This document shows, one piece after another, positions 4,230 to 5,650 of a DNA stretch of 5,650 bases (positions within the stretch are counted from its first letter, which is position 1; every line of letters begins with the position of its first letter). This stretch comes from JACRDV01 sp024860865 [NCBI: Methanobacteriota archaeon]. GTDB taxonomy: Archaea; JACRDV01. The notes under the pieces are model-generated. The model was not told the origin of the DNA. It searched no databases and was given only the letters and a program-made list of their open reading frames with translations. The position numbers were made by a program, and so were the translations under genes. Location of the stretch: the NCBI GenBank assembly GCA_024860865.1, contig JACRDV010000116.1:1-5650 (forward strand), in the 5' to 3' direction.

Positions 4230-5492
4230 ATGAAAGCCCATATCAACCTAGTATTTATAGGTCATGTGGATCATGGTAAGTCAACATTGATTGGTAGAAT
4301 GCTCTTCGATGCTGGAATGATTTCTGAAAAAGATCTCCTTAAGCTTAAAGAATATGCAAAAGCAATTGGAAAGGAAACCTTTGAGTTTGCATTTATTATG
4401 GATAAGTCGCGTGAAGAACGAGAGCGCGGTTTAACAATTGATATAGCATATAAAGAGCTTTCAACGCCAAAAAATGACATAACAATAATCGATGCCCCTG
4501 GTCATCGTGACTTCGTTAAAAATATGATCACTGGTGCTTCACAAGCTGATGCAACTGTTTTAGTTGTAGCTGCAGATGATGGAGTTATGCCTCAAACAAG
4601 AGAACATGCTTTTCTTGCAAAAACACTTGGCATCCGTCAAATTATTGTTGCGATCAATAAAATGGATTTGGCTAACTATAACCAAAGCAGATACGATATG
4701 ATAAAAGCTGATGTTGAGAAATTATTGCTCTCAATTGGCTATAAGCTAGAGGAAATTACTTTCACTCCAATTTCAGCGTTTCACGGAGACAATGTCGTTA
4801 AAAGAAGTTCAAAAATGGGTTGGTATGATGGATTAACTGTTTTCGAAGCTCTTGATCAACTTAAGCCACCTCTAACAAAGCCAGTTGATAAACCTCTGAG
4901 AATTCCAATTCAAAACATATTTTCCATTAAAGGTGTCGGTGCTGTTCCAATCGGCAGAGTTGAAACTGGAATTTTGAAAGTTGAGCAAGAAGTGATTTTT
5001 GAACCAGCCCATGTGAAAGCTGAAGTAAAAAGTATTGAAATGCACCATAAAAAATTGGATAAAGCTGAACCCGGCGATAACATCGGTTTTAATGTGCGCG
5101 GCATCAGCTCAACTGACGTTCAAAGAGGGGATGTTTGTGGGCCAATCGATAACCCCCCACTTGTGGCTAAAGAATTTGTTGGGCGTATAATTATACTTGA
5201 GCATCCCACTTCAATTTCTTTAGGGTATACCCCTGTACTGCACTGCCACACTGCAACGGTTCCATGCGTTTTCACAGAGCTAATTCAAAAACTCGATCCA
5301 AGAACTGGTGCTGTTATTGAAGAAAAGCCAAAGATGTTAAAGAAAGGGGATGCTGCTGTGGTTAGATTAGTGCCAACTAAACCTCTAGTAATCGAGAAAG
5401 TTAGCGATTTCCCGCCATTAGGAAGATTTGCTCTAAGGCATGGCGGTCAAACAGTAGCAGTTGGCATGTGCATTGAGGTAGTCTCTCGATAA
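4230..5492 (+). CDS. tuf: Translation elongation factor 1A (archaeal EF-Tu equivalent), 420 aa
   Basis: This GTPase delivers aminoacyl-tRNA to the ribosomal A site. All G motifs are present: the P-loop GHVDHGKS (11-18), ERGLTID with Thr69 in switch I (65-71), DAPGH (88-92), NKMD (143-146) and SAF (182-184). Domain II begins near residue 221 (KPLRIPIQNIFSIKGVGAVPIGRVETG) and domain III ends with LGRFALRHGGQTVAVG (407-421 region) and a short tail. The length of 420 residues and the insertion between the P-loop and switch I (KLKEYAKAIGKETFEFAFIMD) are those of archaeal/eukaryotic EF-1A, not bacterial EF-Tu. This is the best evidence for an archaeal host. The ATG is preceded by AAGGGG and a TATA-like element, so it is likely transcribed alone from its own promoter. 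The ribosomal protein S10 gene that often follows it in archaea is not seen in the next 158 bp. Confidence 0.97.
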   Translation: MKAHINLVFIGHVDHGKSTLIGRMLFDAGMISEKDLLKLKEYAKAIGKETFEFAFIMDKSREERERGLTIDIAYKELSTPKNDITIIDAPGHRDFVKNMITGASQADATVLVVAADDGVMPQTREHAFLAKTLGIRQIIVAINKMDLANYNQSRYDMIKADVEKLLLSIGYKLEEITFTPISAFHGDNVVKRSSKMGWYDGLTVFEALDQLKPPLTKPVDKPLRIPIQNIFSIKGVGAVPIGRVETGILKVEQEVIFEPAHVKAEVKSIEMHHKKLDKAEPGDNIGFNVRGISSTDVQRGDVCGPIDNPPLVAKEFVGRIIILEHPTSISLGYTPVLHCHTATVPCVFTELIQKLDPRTGAVIEEKPKMLKKGDAAVVRLVPTKPLVIEKVSDFPPLGRFALRHGGQTVAVGMCIEVVSR

Positions 5493-5531
5493 AATTAACA
5501 AATTCATAGTATAAGGATAAAACGAGAAAAA

Positions 5532-5539
5532 CTTATAAG
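5532..5539 (+). promoter_or_regulatory. TATA box downstream of EF-1A
   Basis: CTTATAAG at 5532-5539, preceded by the purine-rich GAGAAAAA that fits a BRE, is the cleanest archaeal promoter in the window. It would place a transcription start near 5560 and so serve the frame opening at 5589. Confidence 0.5.
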
Positions 5540-5588
5540 AAACAAATTCTATGAAAAGGCATTTGCTTCTAAATATTATGCTCATGAA

Positions 5589-5650
5589 ATGAAGATTAAA
5601 TTTGAATCGGGTGTTACCTTGCCCAATGATTCACAACCCAAGAGAGGAAC
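5589..5650 (+). CDS. Possible start of a further gene (partial, 20 full codons)
   Basis: ATG 5589 opens a frame (MKIKFESGVTLPNDS and on) that continues past the window end. The same frame is open back to a stop at 5496-5498 and also reads as coding-like (RNKFYEKAFASKYYAHE), but has no standard start there apart from the ATG at 5589. The promoter at 5532 fits a short leader. No ribosome-binding site is evident, and too little is visible to name a product. Confidence 0.35.
   Translation, partial: MKIKFESGVTLPNDSQPKRG

Noticed and set aside
4271-5104. Minus-strand open frames inside the EF-1A gene
   Set aside because: They overlap a certain, highly conserved gene and have no start signals.

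Overview
The window looks like chromosomal DNA of an uncultured, AT-rich archaeon. The evidence is a full-length archaeal-type elongation factor 1A (EF-Tu class GTPase, 4230-5492), archaeal-style TATA elements ahead of several genes, GGAGG/GGTGAT ribosome-binding sites, TTG and GTG starts, and a membrane-anchored lipoprotein with a lipobox. The EF-1A and deacetylase sequences would fit a Bathyarchaeia-like or other TACK lineage, but I cannot place it from sequence alone.

Left third (1 to about 1510): this reads as an array of integron gene cassettes without a visible integrase (a CALIN-type array). Two complete attC recombination sites (230-318 and 689-768) and one incomplete site (1462-1510) lie in the same orientation, each directly after a gene. 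Each complete site has an R'' box GCCTAAC, an R' box matching GTTRRRY, an 11-bp L''/L' inner stem and two small hairpins between the stems. The cassettes carry (1) the 3' end of an unidentified basic protein, (2) a DUF2281-like antitoxin followed by a VapC/PIN toxin cut to 44 codons exactly where attC begins, and (3) a 219-aa PD-(D/E)XK nuclease-like protein. The third attC keeps its left half but has no R' box, so the array seems to end in an eroded or deleted junction near 1510. From there to 1897 there is one small helical ORF (1604-1780) and the promoter region of the next gene.

Right two thirds (1898-5650): ordinary archaeal genes. A class II histone-deacetylase-family amidohydrolase (1898-2965, +) converges with a lipoprotein carrying a transglutaminase-like cysteine protease fold and a CARDB-like C-terminal domain (4040-2994, -). 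A 189-bp divergent intergenic region separates the latter from EF-1A (4230-5492, +). A TATA box and the start of a possible further gene end the window.

The main point of interest is the integron-type cassette array physically joined to archaeal housekeeping DNA. Integrons were long regarded as bacterial; I recall recent reports of them in archaeal assemblies. The cassettes look promoter-poor and defence- or toxin-antitoxin-like, as is usual for integron cargo. They probably depend on upstream transcription and on an integrase encoded elsewhere.
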